The position numbers and the translations under genes are program-made. A stretch of 64,000 nucleotides of DNA from JBHIDJ01 sp046760105 (lineage in GTDB: Bacteria > Pseudomonadota > Gammaproteobacteria > Acidiferrobacterales > SPGG2). Shown in pieces: positions 43,630 to 52,438 of this stretch (positions are counted from its first letter, which is position 1; every line of letters begins with the position of its first letter). Location of the stretch: contig JBHIDJ010000004.1 of the NCBI GenBank assembly GCA_046760105.1, positions 1 to 64,000 of the forward strand, written 5' to 3'. The notes beneath the pieces were generated by a model that was not told the origin of the DNA, made no database searches, and saw only the letters and a list, made by a program, of their open reading frames with translations.

Positions 43630-44928
43630 ATGAGATGTGCAAACGCTAAGAAAGTACTCGCCACTTTAACGCTATTTTTGGTAGCTGGCTTGCCTGAGCG
43701 TGTGCTGGCCGACGAATTGAACTCGGGTGACACGGCCTGGATGCTAACCGCCACCGCGCTGGTACTGTTCATGACCATACCCGGTCTGTCGCTATTTTAC
43801 GCCGGCCTAGTGCGCACCAAGAATGTGCTATCTGTGCTCATGCAGTGCTTTGCCATCACGTGTTTAATCTCCGTCGTGTGGCTGGTTTACGCCTACGGCC
43901 TCGCATTCGGCGATGGCGGCGGTCTCAATAAGCTGGTCGGTATCGGCAAATTTTTTATGGCCGGCGTCGGGAGGGATACGTTAAGCGGTACGATTCCGGA
44001 AACTGTGTTCTCGATGTTCCAACTCACCTTCGCCATCATTACGCCGGCACTGATCGTCGGTGGCTTCGCCGAGCGCATGAAGTTCTCCGCCATGCTCTGG
44101 TTCTCGGTGCTATGGGTTACGCTGGTTTACGCACCCATATGTCACTGGGTGTGGGGCGGTGGTTGGCTGGGTGACCTTGGCCTGCTGGACTTCGCCGGTG
44201 GCACGGTTGTGCACATCAACGCCGGGGTAGCGGCGCTGGTCGCGGCCCTAGTGCTCGGTAAGCGCAGGGAATTTCCAAAAACCCCCATGCCGCCGCACAA
44301 CCTGGCTATTACGGTCGCCGGGGCTTCCATGCTGTGGGTCGGCTGGTTTGGATTCAACGCCGGCAGCGCTGTCGCGTCTAATGGTGATGCCGGCATGGCA
44401 ATGTTAGTGACTCACATCGGCGCTGCGACCGGGTCTCTAGGATGGATGTTTAGCGAATGGATCAAGCACGGTAAGCCGAGTGTGTTGGGTATTGTCACCG
44501 GTATGGTGGCGGGCCTGGGAACTATCACACCAGCATCGGGATTTGTGGGTCCCATTGGCGCCCTTATTATCGGCGCCGCGGCAGGTGTCGCTTGCTTCTG
44601 GGCTACGTACACCATGAAGCGCATTTTGTATGTTGACGATTCGCTCGATGTCTTCCCCGTCCACGGCGTCGGCGGAGTTATTGGGACCTTGCTCACGGGC
44701 GTGTTCGTCGGTGTCCTTGGTGGCGCTGGCCTCGCCGAGGGTGTGGCCATGGGCCGACAGGTGGGGATTCAGTTCGTTGGCGTGATCGCGACGATAACCT
44801 GGTGCGCCGTCGCCAGCCTAATCATTTTCAAGCTATTGGACATTACCATCGGCTTACGCGTGAGTGAAGAGCAAGAAACTGAGGGCCTGGATCTCGCGCT
44901 CCACGATGAGAAGGGCTACAACTGGTAG
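43630..44928 (+). CDS. amtB: Ammonium transporter AmtB
   Basis: 432 residues: a cleavable signal-like N-terminus, then eleven membrane helices. Conserved pore features are present, including the twin histidines (FAGGTVVHINAGVAAL and FPVHGVGGVIGTL) and WFGFNAGSA. It conducts NH4+/NH3 across the inner membrane as a trimer and is closed by GlnK. The frame is open far upstream into glnK, but ATG 43630 gives the family-typical N-terminus after a GAGGA site. The operon ends in an intrinsic terminator. Confidence 0.96.
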   Translation: MRCANAKKVLATLTLFLVAGLPERVLADELNSGDTAWMLTATALVLFMTIPGLSLFYAGLVRTKNVLSVLMQCFAITCLISVVWLVYAYGLAFGDGGGLNKLVGIGKFFMAGVGRDTLSGTIPETVFSMFQLTFAIITPALIVGGFAERMKFSAMLWFSVLWVTLVYAPICHWVWGGGWLGDLGLLDFAGGTVVHINAGVAALVAALVLGKRREFPKTPMPPHNLAITVAGASMLWVGWFGFNAGSAVASNGDAGMAMLVTHIGAATGSLGWMFSEWIKHGKPSVLGIVTGMVAGLGTITPASGFVGPIGALIIGAAAGVACFWATYTMKRILYVDDSLDVFPVHGVGGVIGTLLTGVFVGVLGGAGLAEGVAMGRQVGIQFVGVIATITWCAVASLIIFKLLDITIGLRVSEEQETEGLDLALHDEKGYNW

Positions 44929-44946
44929 GTGCACGGCTTCTCCCAA

Positions 44947-44980
44947 GAAAAAAGGCGGGCATGTATATGTCCGCCTTTTT
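44947..44980 (+). terminator. Intrinsic terminator after amtB
   Basis: AAAAAAGGCGG, a 12-base loop and CCGCCTTTTT: a strong stem with a T run on the plus strand, and an A run on the left that gives the minus strand a T run too, so it may also end the DUF945 transcript coming from the other side. Confidence 0.9.
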
Positions 44981-45007
44981 CATACGGGTTGACTGGACTT
45001 TGCGCGC

Positions 45008-46423
45008 TTATGCTCCCAGACCCAGCAGCGGCTGCTTCAGCGGCCGGTCATTCACCAAGAATCGGCCTTGCCGGAAAGACACACTGATCCTGTAATACGG
45101 GCCGTCCGGGATGAGTAATTTCGTGAAACCGTTCTTATTCAGGTACGAGGGATAGGCCTCGTCCACGATGCTCGACATCACCTCCGGTGTCAGCCTGGTC
45201 ATATCCTTTTGCGATAGCATCCCGCGCCGCTTGTAGATCTCGATATCCTGCCGAATGCGCGGCGTGAGAATCGCTTTCACCATGCTCGGGGGAATCGAAA
45301 GTTTGGCCTCGCCCTGCAGCGCTCTTAGCAGAAGCATGGTGTTTTCCGCCACGTTCAGGTTGCTACCGTCGAGTATAAACTTGGCCTCGCCGGTCAGTTC
45401 GCCCTCGCGCGATTTGAAACTGAGTTTGGTGATCTCAAGCTCCGGTGCTTTTTTCGACAGGTTCGCGATGAGCTTCATCGTTTCTGCCGCGACCATCATC
45501 GAGCGCTGTTCGTCGGGCAATCCCCGCTTGCTGATAGTGTTAATTGCCGTCTCATACTTGCGTAGCGCGGCAGCGTCTAGCTTGCGCAGCACGATGGTGA
45601 GCTGACCAGGCCCGTAGTGGTTGGCGCCGACCTGGACATCCTTGACCTGATAGCTCACCGTCGTATTGACATTGGGGCCCACTGGCTTGGCGTTGGTCGT
45701 GAAGCGCAACCCTTTAACCGTGACATCAGGTCCGATGCCGATGTTCGCTACATGTAAGGCACTGTTGCCAAACATAAAGCCGGCCTTGCCACCAGTTGCG
45801 TCAGAACGGAATTTCACCTGGCTAAGCGAGAACTCCCCGTTCTTCGAAGGAAACGACAGCCCCGGAGACTGCAACTCCGCAATGACCTGTTCGCCTCGCT
45901 CCCGAAACACGATGGTTCCGCTCAGACCGCGCCAGTTGATCGCCCCACCGTCTTTACTCTTGCGGCGCGAAGGCGGGACGTTGATTTGCATCTCGGCGTT
46001 GCCCGATAGAGCAAGCACCGTATCAGCCGTGGCCGGGGGTAGCTGTTTGATGAGGTCCTTCAGGGTTTCAGCACCTTTTCTCGGCGCGAGCGTGGCACGA
46101 CTGCTCACAAACGCCACCGCCGGTGTTAGCTCGAGCTGGCCCTGCATTAGGCGGTCCAGGGCAAGCGGGCCGTGAGCGATATCGTGTGTCAACGACACAT
46201 CAACCGGCAGGCCCGGGAGGGTTACCACGGTTTCGGCGGTGGATCGTAGCCATCCGCGCTCGTAGTGCTTCGTCCTGACAGTCGTGGAGCCGTTTTTGGC
46301 CATCTGCTCGACGATGCTGTTGTAGGCGTTTTCCGCTTGCATGCCGAACCAGAACGGCGCGGCCCCGGCCGCCACGACGAGTAGGATTAGCACCATCCCT
46401 AGAATCGTTACAATCTTCTTCAC
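45008..46423 (-). CDS. DUF945 (YdgA-like) family protein
   Basis: 471 residues. An N-terminal membrane anchor (VTILGMVLILLVVAAGAAPFWFG) is followed by the DUF945 start pattern QAENAYNSIVEQMAKNG...VRTKHYERGWLRSTAETVV, then a long periplasmic beta-rich region with SLTHDIAHGPLA. Full length for the family, whose function is unknown; YdgA of E. coli is an inner-membrane protein facing the periplasm. Single gene, convergent with amtB across the terminator. Confidence 0.9.
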   Translation of the reverse strand: MKKIVTILGMVLILLVVAAGAAPFWFGMQAENAYNSIVEQMAKNGSTTVRTKHYERGWLRSTAETVVTLPGLPVDVSLTHDIAHGPLALDRLMQGQLELTPAVAFVSSRATLAPRKGAETLKDLIKQLPPATADTVLALSGNAEMQINVPPSRRKSKDGGAINWRGLSGTIVFRERGEQVIAELQSPGLSFPSKNGEFSLSQVKFRSDATGGKAGFMFGNSALHVANIGIGPDVTVKGLRFTTNAKPVGPNVNTTVSYQVKDVQVGANHYGPGQLTIVLRKLDAAALRKYETAINTISKRGLPDEQRSMMVAAETMKLIANLSKKAPELEITKLSFKSREGELTGEAKFILDGSNLNVAENTMLLLRALQGEAKLSIPPSMVKAILTPRIRQDIEIYKRRGMLSQKDMTRLTPEVMSSIVDEAYPSYLNKNGFTKLLIPDGPYYRISVSFRQGRFLVNDRPLKQPLLGLGA

Positions 46424-46549
46424 GTTTATCTCCAGCTGATCTCAGGTCTTACTCCTTGTTAAGTATAGGAAATATAACAGCAATTACAGCCCCCAGGGCA
46501 AGGGTGAGAGCTGCTCGTATTGCCGAGCGCGTGGCGCGCAAACGACACG

Positions 46550-46684
46550 CTAAGGCCCGTTGATAAAGGCGGATACCGCCATGGCAGCGGCGTGGATACC
46601 GTGGTTGTAGTAGAACGTCGGAAATGGCTTGGCGGCGGCCGCCTCCTCACGGGACTTGGACACTGGGGTCTCCTTACTCGCCAT
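46550..46684 (-). CDS. Possible 44-residue small protein
   Basis: A short minus-strand frame in an otherwise empty 341-bp gap (46424-46764), reading MASKETPVSKSREEAAAAKPF then FYYNHGIHAAAMAVSAFINGP. An alternative GTG start at residue 8 has a good AAGGAG site seven bases before it. The composition is protein-like, but I recognise no family and the evidence is thin. The rest of the gap holds nothing I can support beyond the promoters of the flanking genes. Confidence 0.3.
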   Translation of the reverse strand: MASKETPVSKSREEAAAAKPFPTFYYNHGIHAAAMAVSAFINGP

Positions 46685-46764
46685 GATTGCAGTCCATCAG
46701 CCGAAAGCATACTTACATTATAATCTTGTACCTTCGATCTCGAACCTTTTGGGTTGAGCCGCTT

Positions 46765-47640
46765 ATGAAAACCGGAGTCATTGGGCTTGGCGCTATGGGT
46801 GCTCCCATGGCGCTCAACCTGCACAAGGCTGGCAGGCTTAGCGCGGTGTGGAATCGCACACATCAGAGGGCGGACGAGCTAGCCGCCGAGACGGGCGTCA
46901 CGGCTGCGCCTGAACCAGCCGCGCTTGCGCGTGACTGCGAGCTTATCATCACGAGTCTCTCGCGCGACGCGGTGTTACTCGACGTAATTGATGCCATGTT
47001 AACAAGCCTCGGTGCAGGTAAAGTGGTGGTAGACACCTCGACGGTGAGTTCTGAAACTGCGCGCAAAGTCGCACGAACGCTGGCCGGCGTGGATGCTGCG
47101 TTTCTCGATGCGCCGGTATCGGGCGGTGTCGAGGGCGCACGTCAAGGCACGCTGGCGATGATGGTCGGCGGCGATGCGAATGTGCTCGACCGTGTGCGGC
47201 CGGTGTTGGACGCGATCGCATCACGTATCGCCCACATCGGGCCGGTCGGCAGTGGACAAGGTGCAAAGGCCGTCAATCAAGTGATGGTGGCCGGCATCAA
47301 TCAGGCGGTTTCCGAATCGCTCGCGTTCGCGCAGGCGATGGGCTTGCCGATGGAGAAGGTTATCGACGTCTTGGCTACTGGCGCGGCGGGCAACTGGTTC
47401 CTGACCCATCGCGGACCAACTATGATCAAACAGAACTTCACGCCCGGTTTCAAGGTGAGTTTGCACCATAAAGATCTCAGTATCTGTAAGCAGATGGCGG
47501 AGCATTTTCAGGCGCAGTTACCGCTGGTGGAGATGTCCTTGATTCACTATCAGCGGTTAATGGATGCAGGTTTCGGCAATGAAGATATCTCAGCGCTGTT
47601 TCGACAGAAGAGAGCGATATTTGAGACAGCGAACAAGTAA
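46765..47640 (+). CDS. NAD(P)-dependent beta-hydroxyacid dehydrogenase (3-hydroxyisobutyrate dehydrogenase family)
   Basis: 291 residues. Seen: the Rossmann turn GVIGLGAMGAPMALNLHKAG, the substrate-binding block DAPVSGGVEGARQGTLAMMVGG, the catalytic lysine in GSGQGAKAVNQVMVAG, and the helical C-terminal domain with FKVSLHHKDL. Members reduce or oxidise 3-hydroxyisobutyrate, tartronate semialdehyde or glyoxylate/succinic semialdehyde; the substrate cannot be fixed from sequence. ATG 46765 starts the Rossmann strand; the frame upstream (from 46687) is not family-like. Single gene. Confidence 0.92.
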   Translation: MKTGVIGLGAMGAPMALNLHKAGRLSAVWNRTHQRADELAAETGVTAAPEPAALARDCELIITSLSRDAVLLDVIDAMLTSLGAGKVVVDTSTVSSETARKVARTLAGVDAAFLDAPVSGGVEGARQGTLAMMVGGDANVLDRVRPVLDAIASRIAHIGPVGSGQGAKAVNQVMVAGINQAVSESLAFAQAMGLPMEKVIDVLATGAAGNWFLTHRGPTMIKQNFTPGFKVSLHHKDLSICKQMAEHFQAQLPLVEMSLIHYQRLMDAGFGNEDISALFRQKRAIFETANK

Positions 47641-47681
47641 CTTGTGACTCGTGATTGGTCATTAGCCATAGTCACTGAGGT

Positions 47682-48275
47682 TTACCTTTCACGTTTAACT
47701 TTTAGCCGCAGCGCTTGAATCCCGAGTTCATGCAAACGCCTATTAGCGGCATTGAGTTCTTCCAGGTTGTCATAGGGTCCGAGGCGCACACGGTGATATT
47801 CGCCTTTACCCTCAATGGCGACCTTCTGAATATGCGTCACCAAGCCATTTAAAGCCAGCTTTGCCTTGAGGCGATCGGCATCCTCGAAGTTGGCGAACGA
47901 AGCCGCCTGCAGCACGTAGCGCACGTTGCGTTCTGGGGTAGCTGCACTGGTGGCTTTTCTCTGTGTTGGTGAGCCATTATCCGGTAGTACCGTCTCGATC
48001 TCCGGCAAAATGGTATAAAAGTCGAATTTCGGCTTTGGTATCTCATCGGGTGTCGTTGATGAGGCACGTTTTTCTGTGGCCGTGGTTATCGATTTTTCGG
48101 TCCGATTAAATAGTGTCCGCAAACCGCTCCCGGGCGAGCTAACCCGGTGAACGAACAGCTCGACTAATATCGTCAATGCAATGCCGATACCGAGACCCAG
48201 CACGAGCAACGTCCAGTTGGGTAGCTTCCTAGATTTACGCCCCCGTTTTGTTATTTTCTTGCGCCTCGTAGCCAT
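47682..48275 (-). CDS. SPOR-domain membrane protein (FtsN-like)
   Basis: 197 residues: a very basic cytoplasmic N-terminus (RRKKITKRGRKSRK), one membrane helix (LLVLGLGIGIALTILVELFV), a low-complexity periplasmic linker and a C-terminal SPOR domain (VRYVLQAASFANFEDADRLKAKLALNGL...YHRVRLGPYDNLEELNAANRRL). SPOR domains bind denuded glycan at the septum, so a division role like FtsN is likely. Six bases after argS on the same strand, a common gammaproteobacterial pairing. Confidence 0.9.
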   Translation of the reverse strand: MATRRKKITKRGRKSRKLPNWTLLVLGLGIGIALTILVELFVHRVSSPGSGLRTLFNRTEKSITTATEKRASSTTPDEIPKPKFDFYTILPEIETVLPDNGSPTQRKATSAATPERNVRYVLQAASFANFEDADRLKAKLALNGLVTHIQKVAIEGKGEYHRVRLGPYDNLEELNAANRRLHELGIQALRLKVKRER

Positions 48276-48281
48276 TTCAGG

Positions 48282-50075
48282 TCACATGCTCTCCGGGGCG
48301 GAAACACTCAATAGCCTGAGGCCGTTTGTGATTACCTGGCGCGTCGCGTCGATTAGGTTCAAGCGTGCGTCACGCAGATCAGGCGATTCAACCAAAAACG
48401 TATGTGCGTTGTAATAGATGTGAAAACTATTTGCCAACTCGCGCAGATAATGAGGAAGCTGATGCGGTTCATGCGCCAACGCCGCTGATTCCACAACTTC
48501 AGGGAAGCGCGAGAGCGCGGTAAGCAGCTCCAGTTCATGGGTCTCGGTCAGCAGGTGTACCTTCGCGTTGCCGTTTTCTCGGTTGCGTGTCAGCTGCTTT
48601 TCCTTCAGTTGTCGGAACACGCTGCAGATGCGCGCGTACGCGTATTGTACATAGTAAACGGGGTTGTCGGAGGTCTGCGACTTTGCCAAGTCTAGATCGA
48701 AGTCCATATGCTGCTCGCATTTGCGCATGACGTAAAAGTAGCGTGCCGCATCTTTGCCGACCTCGTCGCACAGTTCACGCAGGGTCACGAACTCGCCGCT
48801 GCGAGTCGACATCTGTAAACGTTTGCCGCCACGATAGAGGTTGGCGAACTGAACCAACAAGACATCAAGCTTTGAGGAATCATCGCCGATGGCGCTGAGC
48901 GCCGCTTTCATCCGCGGTACATAACCATGATGGTCTGCGCCCCAAACATCGATAACGCGCTCGAAGCCGCGTTCCAATTTATCCATGTGGTAGGCGATAT
49001 CTGATGCGAAATACGTCGACTGACCATTTTCGCGTACGACCACACGGTCTTTTTCATCGCCGTAATCGGTGGAGCGAAACCAGAGCGCACCGCCTTTTTT
49101 ATAAACATGGCTCGAACGACGAAGCCGCTCGATCGCACGATCCACTGCGCCACTGTCTGCGAGCGAACGTTCCGAGAGCCACAGGTCGTAAACAACGCCG
49201 AACGCCTCGAGGTCCTTGCGGATGCCGGCCAGTATGTTATTGAGAGCATGGTCATAAACCGTGCGGTAATGACTATCGCCGAGCAAGTTTTTGGCCCGTG
49301 CGATAAGGGCATCGATATGAGTCTCGGCATCACCTGCCGCAGGCGTGTCGGGCGGCAGGTTGCGCATCACTGCCGCTGCCGGACGACAGAGCACTTCACC
49401 TTGGCTGCGATGTAGGTCGGCGGCGATGTCATAGATGTAATCGCCCCGGTAACCACTGGCGGGAAAGCTAATCGACTCACCGCATAACTCGAGGCAGCGT
49501 AGCCACACACTGGTCGCGAGGATATCCATTTGACGACCCGCGTCGTTAACGTAGTATTCGCGGTGAACCTTAAATCCAACCGCCTGCAGCAGATCCGCTA
49601 CGGTCGCGCCATAGGCGGCCCCCCGCCCGTGGCCGACATGCAGCGGCCCGGTGGGGTTGGCGGAGACAAACTCCACCTGTATTGCGTGACTAGCACCTAT
49701 CTCACTGCGGCCGTAGTCATCACCAGCCTCGAGGATGTCCGCCACCGTCGTTTGCAACGCATGGGCGCTCAGGAAAAAGTTGATAAAACCAGGACCGGCG
49801 GTTTCCTCTTTGTCTATCATGTCGGACACACGCACGCCCTCCACGATCAGGTCTGGGTCACGGAGACACTTCACGATCTTTTCTGCCAGTTCAAGCGGGT
49901 TTGCGCGCGCCTTTTTGCCCAGCAACAGTGCGTAGTTGCTGGAAACATCGCCGTGGCCTTCGTGACGCGGACGTTCGGTCGTGATCGGGATACCCTCCCC
50001 CGGCGGTATCTCGCCGGCTTGCTCGAGTTTGCTGATCACCTCGGCAAGCAGTGCTTTGATGAAGTCCTGTTTCAC
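48282..50075 (-). CDS. argS: Arginyl-tRNA synthetase
   Basis: 597 residues, class I synthetase. Seen: the Add1 N-terminal domain, the HIGH motif as [11 protein letters not shown] in [13 protein letters not shown], the [16 protein letters not shown] block, and the DALR anticodon-binding domain at the C-terminus. The KMSKS position is represented by [10 protein letters not shown], a known divergence in many ArgS proteins. It charges tRNA-Arg, including the CCG isoacceptor in this window. Confidence 0.97.
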   Translation of the reverse strand: MKQDFIKALLAEVISKLEQAGEIPPGEGIPITTERPRHEGHGDVSSNYALLLGKKARANPLELAEKIVKCLRDPDLIVEGVRVSDMIDKEETAGPGFINFFLSAHALQTTVADILEAGDDYGRSEIGASHAIQVEFVSANPTGPLHVGHGRGAAYGATVADLLQAVGFKVHREYYVNDAGRQMDILATSVWLRCLELCGESISFPASGYRGDYIYDIAADLHRSQGEVLCRPAAAVMRNLPPDTPAAGDAETHIDALIARAKNLLGDSHYRTVYDHALNNILAGIRKDLEAFGVVYDLWLSERSLADSGAVDRAIERLRRSSHVYKKGGALWFRSTDYGDEKDRVVVRENGQSTYFASDIAYHMDKLERGFERVIDVWGADHHGYVPRMKAALSAIGDDSSKLDVLLVQFANLYRGGKRLQMSTRSGEFVTLRELCDEVGKDAARYFYVMRKCEQHMDFDLDLAKSQTSDNPVYYVQYAYARICSVFRQLKEKQLTRNRENGNAKVHLLTETHELELLTALSRFPEVVESAALAHEPHQLPHYLRELANSFHIYYNAHTFLVESPDLRDARLNLIDATRQVITNGLRLLSVSAPESM

Positions 50076-50186
50076 CGTATTTTGTTGAGTATCTCTGTGT
50101 TATTAGGTTTGAGGAGCTAGAAAAGGCTGGAGATTCTACAGAGCCGGCAGCGTGGCGAGAAGCCGCAAACCGCTTCAGCTACAAAG

Positions 50187-52364
50187 CTACGAGTATTCTC
50201 GTGCCGCGGGGGCACGGCAGCATTCGAGATAGTACTTGCTGACCGGGTCATGTACGGTCTCATACAAATGTTCGAAAATGGGAAGGGCCTGGTCGAACTC
50301 GTTTCGACGTACCAGTTCATAAGCGCGCCTAAACTCGTCCACCCAGTCCATGGACGTTTGCCCGTCTGTGTGCAATAACTCGTAGATTCTTACCAACTCG
50401 CGTCTCCCTCTTACTTGGGCGAGTTCAACCTCGCGCATATATGGGAACTCCTCTCGCACATGTTCATACGTAAACTCACTCATGAGAATATGGGTGCCGT
50501 AGGTTTTGTTCAGGCCTTCAATCCTCGATCCCAGGTTTACCGCATCACCGATTACGGTGTAGTCAAATCGGTTTATGGAACCCTTAGAGCCCATATTGCC
50601 GATAATCATTGGTCCAGTATTTATACCGATCCCGATATCTAGTATCGGCAGCTCTTCCTGCTCCCAACCGGCTTGCAATTCATGCAACTGATCGAGCATA
50701 TCGAGCGCCGTGCGACAGGCCAAGATGGCATGGTCCTGTCGATAGATCGGCGCCCCATAAACAGCCATAATGGCATCCCCAATGTACTTATCCAACAGGC
50801 CGTCATGTTTGAAGACCTTTTCTGTCATCTGCGTAAGGTAAACATTTAGCAACCGTACGACGTCCTCGGGAGGTAGAGATTGGGAGACAGACGTGAAGCC
50901 GCGAATATCGGAAAATAGTACGGTGAGCGTTCGCTCCTCGCCGCCCAGTCGCAGACGGTCGACATCACCCATGATCTCGTCAACCAGCTTTGGGGAGACA
51001 TAGTGCTGAAAAGCGGATTTGGTCTGCCGTCTAACGGTTTCAGCGCGGACATATTTGGCGATAGTGGAGACCACAAACAGCAAGAGAACAAGCACTGACG
51101 GGTAGACAATGTTCAGCCACACCAGTTGCACGCGAAACATTATGACGGCAATAAGCGTATAAAGACCGAACGACGTCGCTGCTAGCACCGCCCCGCGCCA
51201 CATATCGATTCTTGACAGCATCCATGAGAGCAGCGACCCCAGCCCAACAATGACGATTGCATCGATAAGCCGCATCCACTCGGGGCGGTTGATGAAATCA
51301 CTATCGAGCAAGTTTTGTATGATGTTCGCGCGGATCTCTACGCCCGGATAGGTGGGACCGTAGGGTGTGACGCGAATATCGCCTATGCCTTTCGCGGTGG
51401 CCCCGATGAGCACGATCTTATCTTTAATGAGTTCAGGTTTCACACTCCCACGGTAAATGTCTGATACGGAGAGGGTCGCAACCGTTTGTTCGGGGCCGTG
51501 ATAATGGATCAAGGCGCGGCCGAACTCGTCGGTGCTGATAAAACGGTCACCGATTGCCAATCCCGTGATGCCGTACTCCGTGGTGTGCAAAATCAGTTCG
51601 TTCACATTGAGAGCTGCTCGTGCCGCTTGCACATCGGCCGATGGAAAGAAAAGTCCTTTATATCTGATAACCAACGGCGCCCAGCGAAGAGTACCGTCTA
51701 GATCCGGAACGGTAACTATATGTCCAGTGTATTTGGCATTGGCGCGTATCTCTGGCAAGTTGACTAGTAATCCGGCTGGCTCAGGCATGGGAAAATCGAG
51801 ATTCCCATCGCCATCATCCCGGAATATCCGGATCGCCTGGTCCTTAATATCTGCCAGCACCTTTTCAGATTTCGCCTTGGGTAACTGACGGACTTCGTCC
51901 TCTAACATGAAAAAAACCATCCCAAGAGTGATCTTCCCGCTCTTCGCGATCGCCTCGCTGAGCGTTAAGTCCGCGGCCAGGGTCCGTTTTATCGACTGAT
52001 ATGGGCTGGTTCGATCGGTAAACCCTCGCTGCTTTTCAAGCTTTTCGATATGATCAAGCAGCTTCTGGTTTTCCGACTCCGAGAAAAACACGTCGAGTGC
52101 GATAACCCGCGCACCAAGCCCGTCAAGCTTTTCGATCAGGCTGGCCATCGTACGCCGGCTCCAGGGCCAGCGCCCGAGCTCCGCCAGGCTCTTCTCATCT
52201 ATGGCGGCGATGACGACGTTGCCGACGGGCGCGCGAACTCCTTGGGACCGCAGCCGCATGTCGTACGTTTTCAGTTCCATGACATCTAGCAGTTGATTGC
52301 CCAGCAGGTACATAATTAGTACCACGCCCGTTAATAGGAAGCCGATTTTCTTGGCAGTGATCAT
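50187..52364 (-). CDS. CHASE2-domain class III adenylate/guanylate cyclase
   Basis: 725 residues: one N-terminal membrane helix, a large periplasmic CHASE2 sensor (about 30-330, including VVIAAIDEKSLAELGRWPWSRRTMASLIEKL), three membrane helices (about 340-420) and a cytosolic class III cyclase (VLFSDIRGFTSVSQSL with the metal Asp, LDKYIGDAIMAVYGAP, GIGINTGPMIIGNMGS, VIGDAVNLGSRIEGL). The DKYIGD lysine and the Asp in VIGDAVN suggest ATP as substrate. It turns an extracytoplasmic signal into cAMP. Divergent from the giant NHL/TPR gene (74 bp), so the two may be controlled together. Confidence 0.92.
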   Translation of the reverse strand: MITAKKIGFLLTGVVLIMYLLGNQLLDVMELKTYDMRLRSQGVRAPVGNVVIAAIDEKSLAELGRWPWSRRTMASLIEKLDGLGARVIALDVFFSESENQKLLDHIEKLEKQRGFTDRTSPYQSIKRTLAADLTLSEAIAKSGKITLGMVFFMLEDEVRQLPKAKSEKVLADIKDQAIRIFRDDGDGNLDFPMPEPAGLLVNLPEIRANAKYTGHIVTVPDLDGTLRWAPLVIRYKGLFFPSADVQAARAALNVNELILHTTEYGITGLAIGDRFISTDEFGRALIHYHGPEQTVATLSVSDIYRGSVKPELIKDKIVLIGATAKGIGDIRVTPYGPTYPGVEIRANIIQNLLDSDFINRPEWMRLIDAIVIVGLGSLLSWMLSRIDMWRGAVLAATSFGLYTLIAVIMFRVQLVWLNIVYPSVLVLLLFVVSTIAKYVRAETVRRQTKSAFQHYVSPKLVDEIMGDVDRLRLGGEERTLTVLFSDIRGFTSVSQSLPPEDVVRLLNVYLTQMTEKVFKHDGLLDKYIGDAIMAVYGAPIYRQDHAILACRTALDMLDQLHELQAGWEQEELPILDIGIGINTGPMIIGNMGSKGSINRFDYTVIGDAVNLGSRIEGLNKTYGTHILMSEFTYEHVREEFPYMREVELAQVRGRRELVRIYELLHTDGQTSMDWVDEFRRAYELVRRNEFDQALPIFEHLYETVHDPVSKYYLECCRAPAAREYS

Positions 52365-52438
52365 GGATGGGTCGGAACTCGCGCCGGCGCTGTATTTTGC
52401 CTTACACCACTATAATAATAACGAACGTGAGGACAGTT

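Noticed and set aside
48282..50075. Missing canonical KMSKS motif in ArgS as a sign of a broken gene
   Set aside because: Many functional ArgS proteins lack a canonical KMSKS; the rest of the protein is complete.
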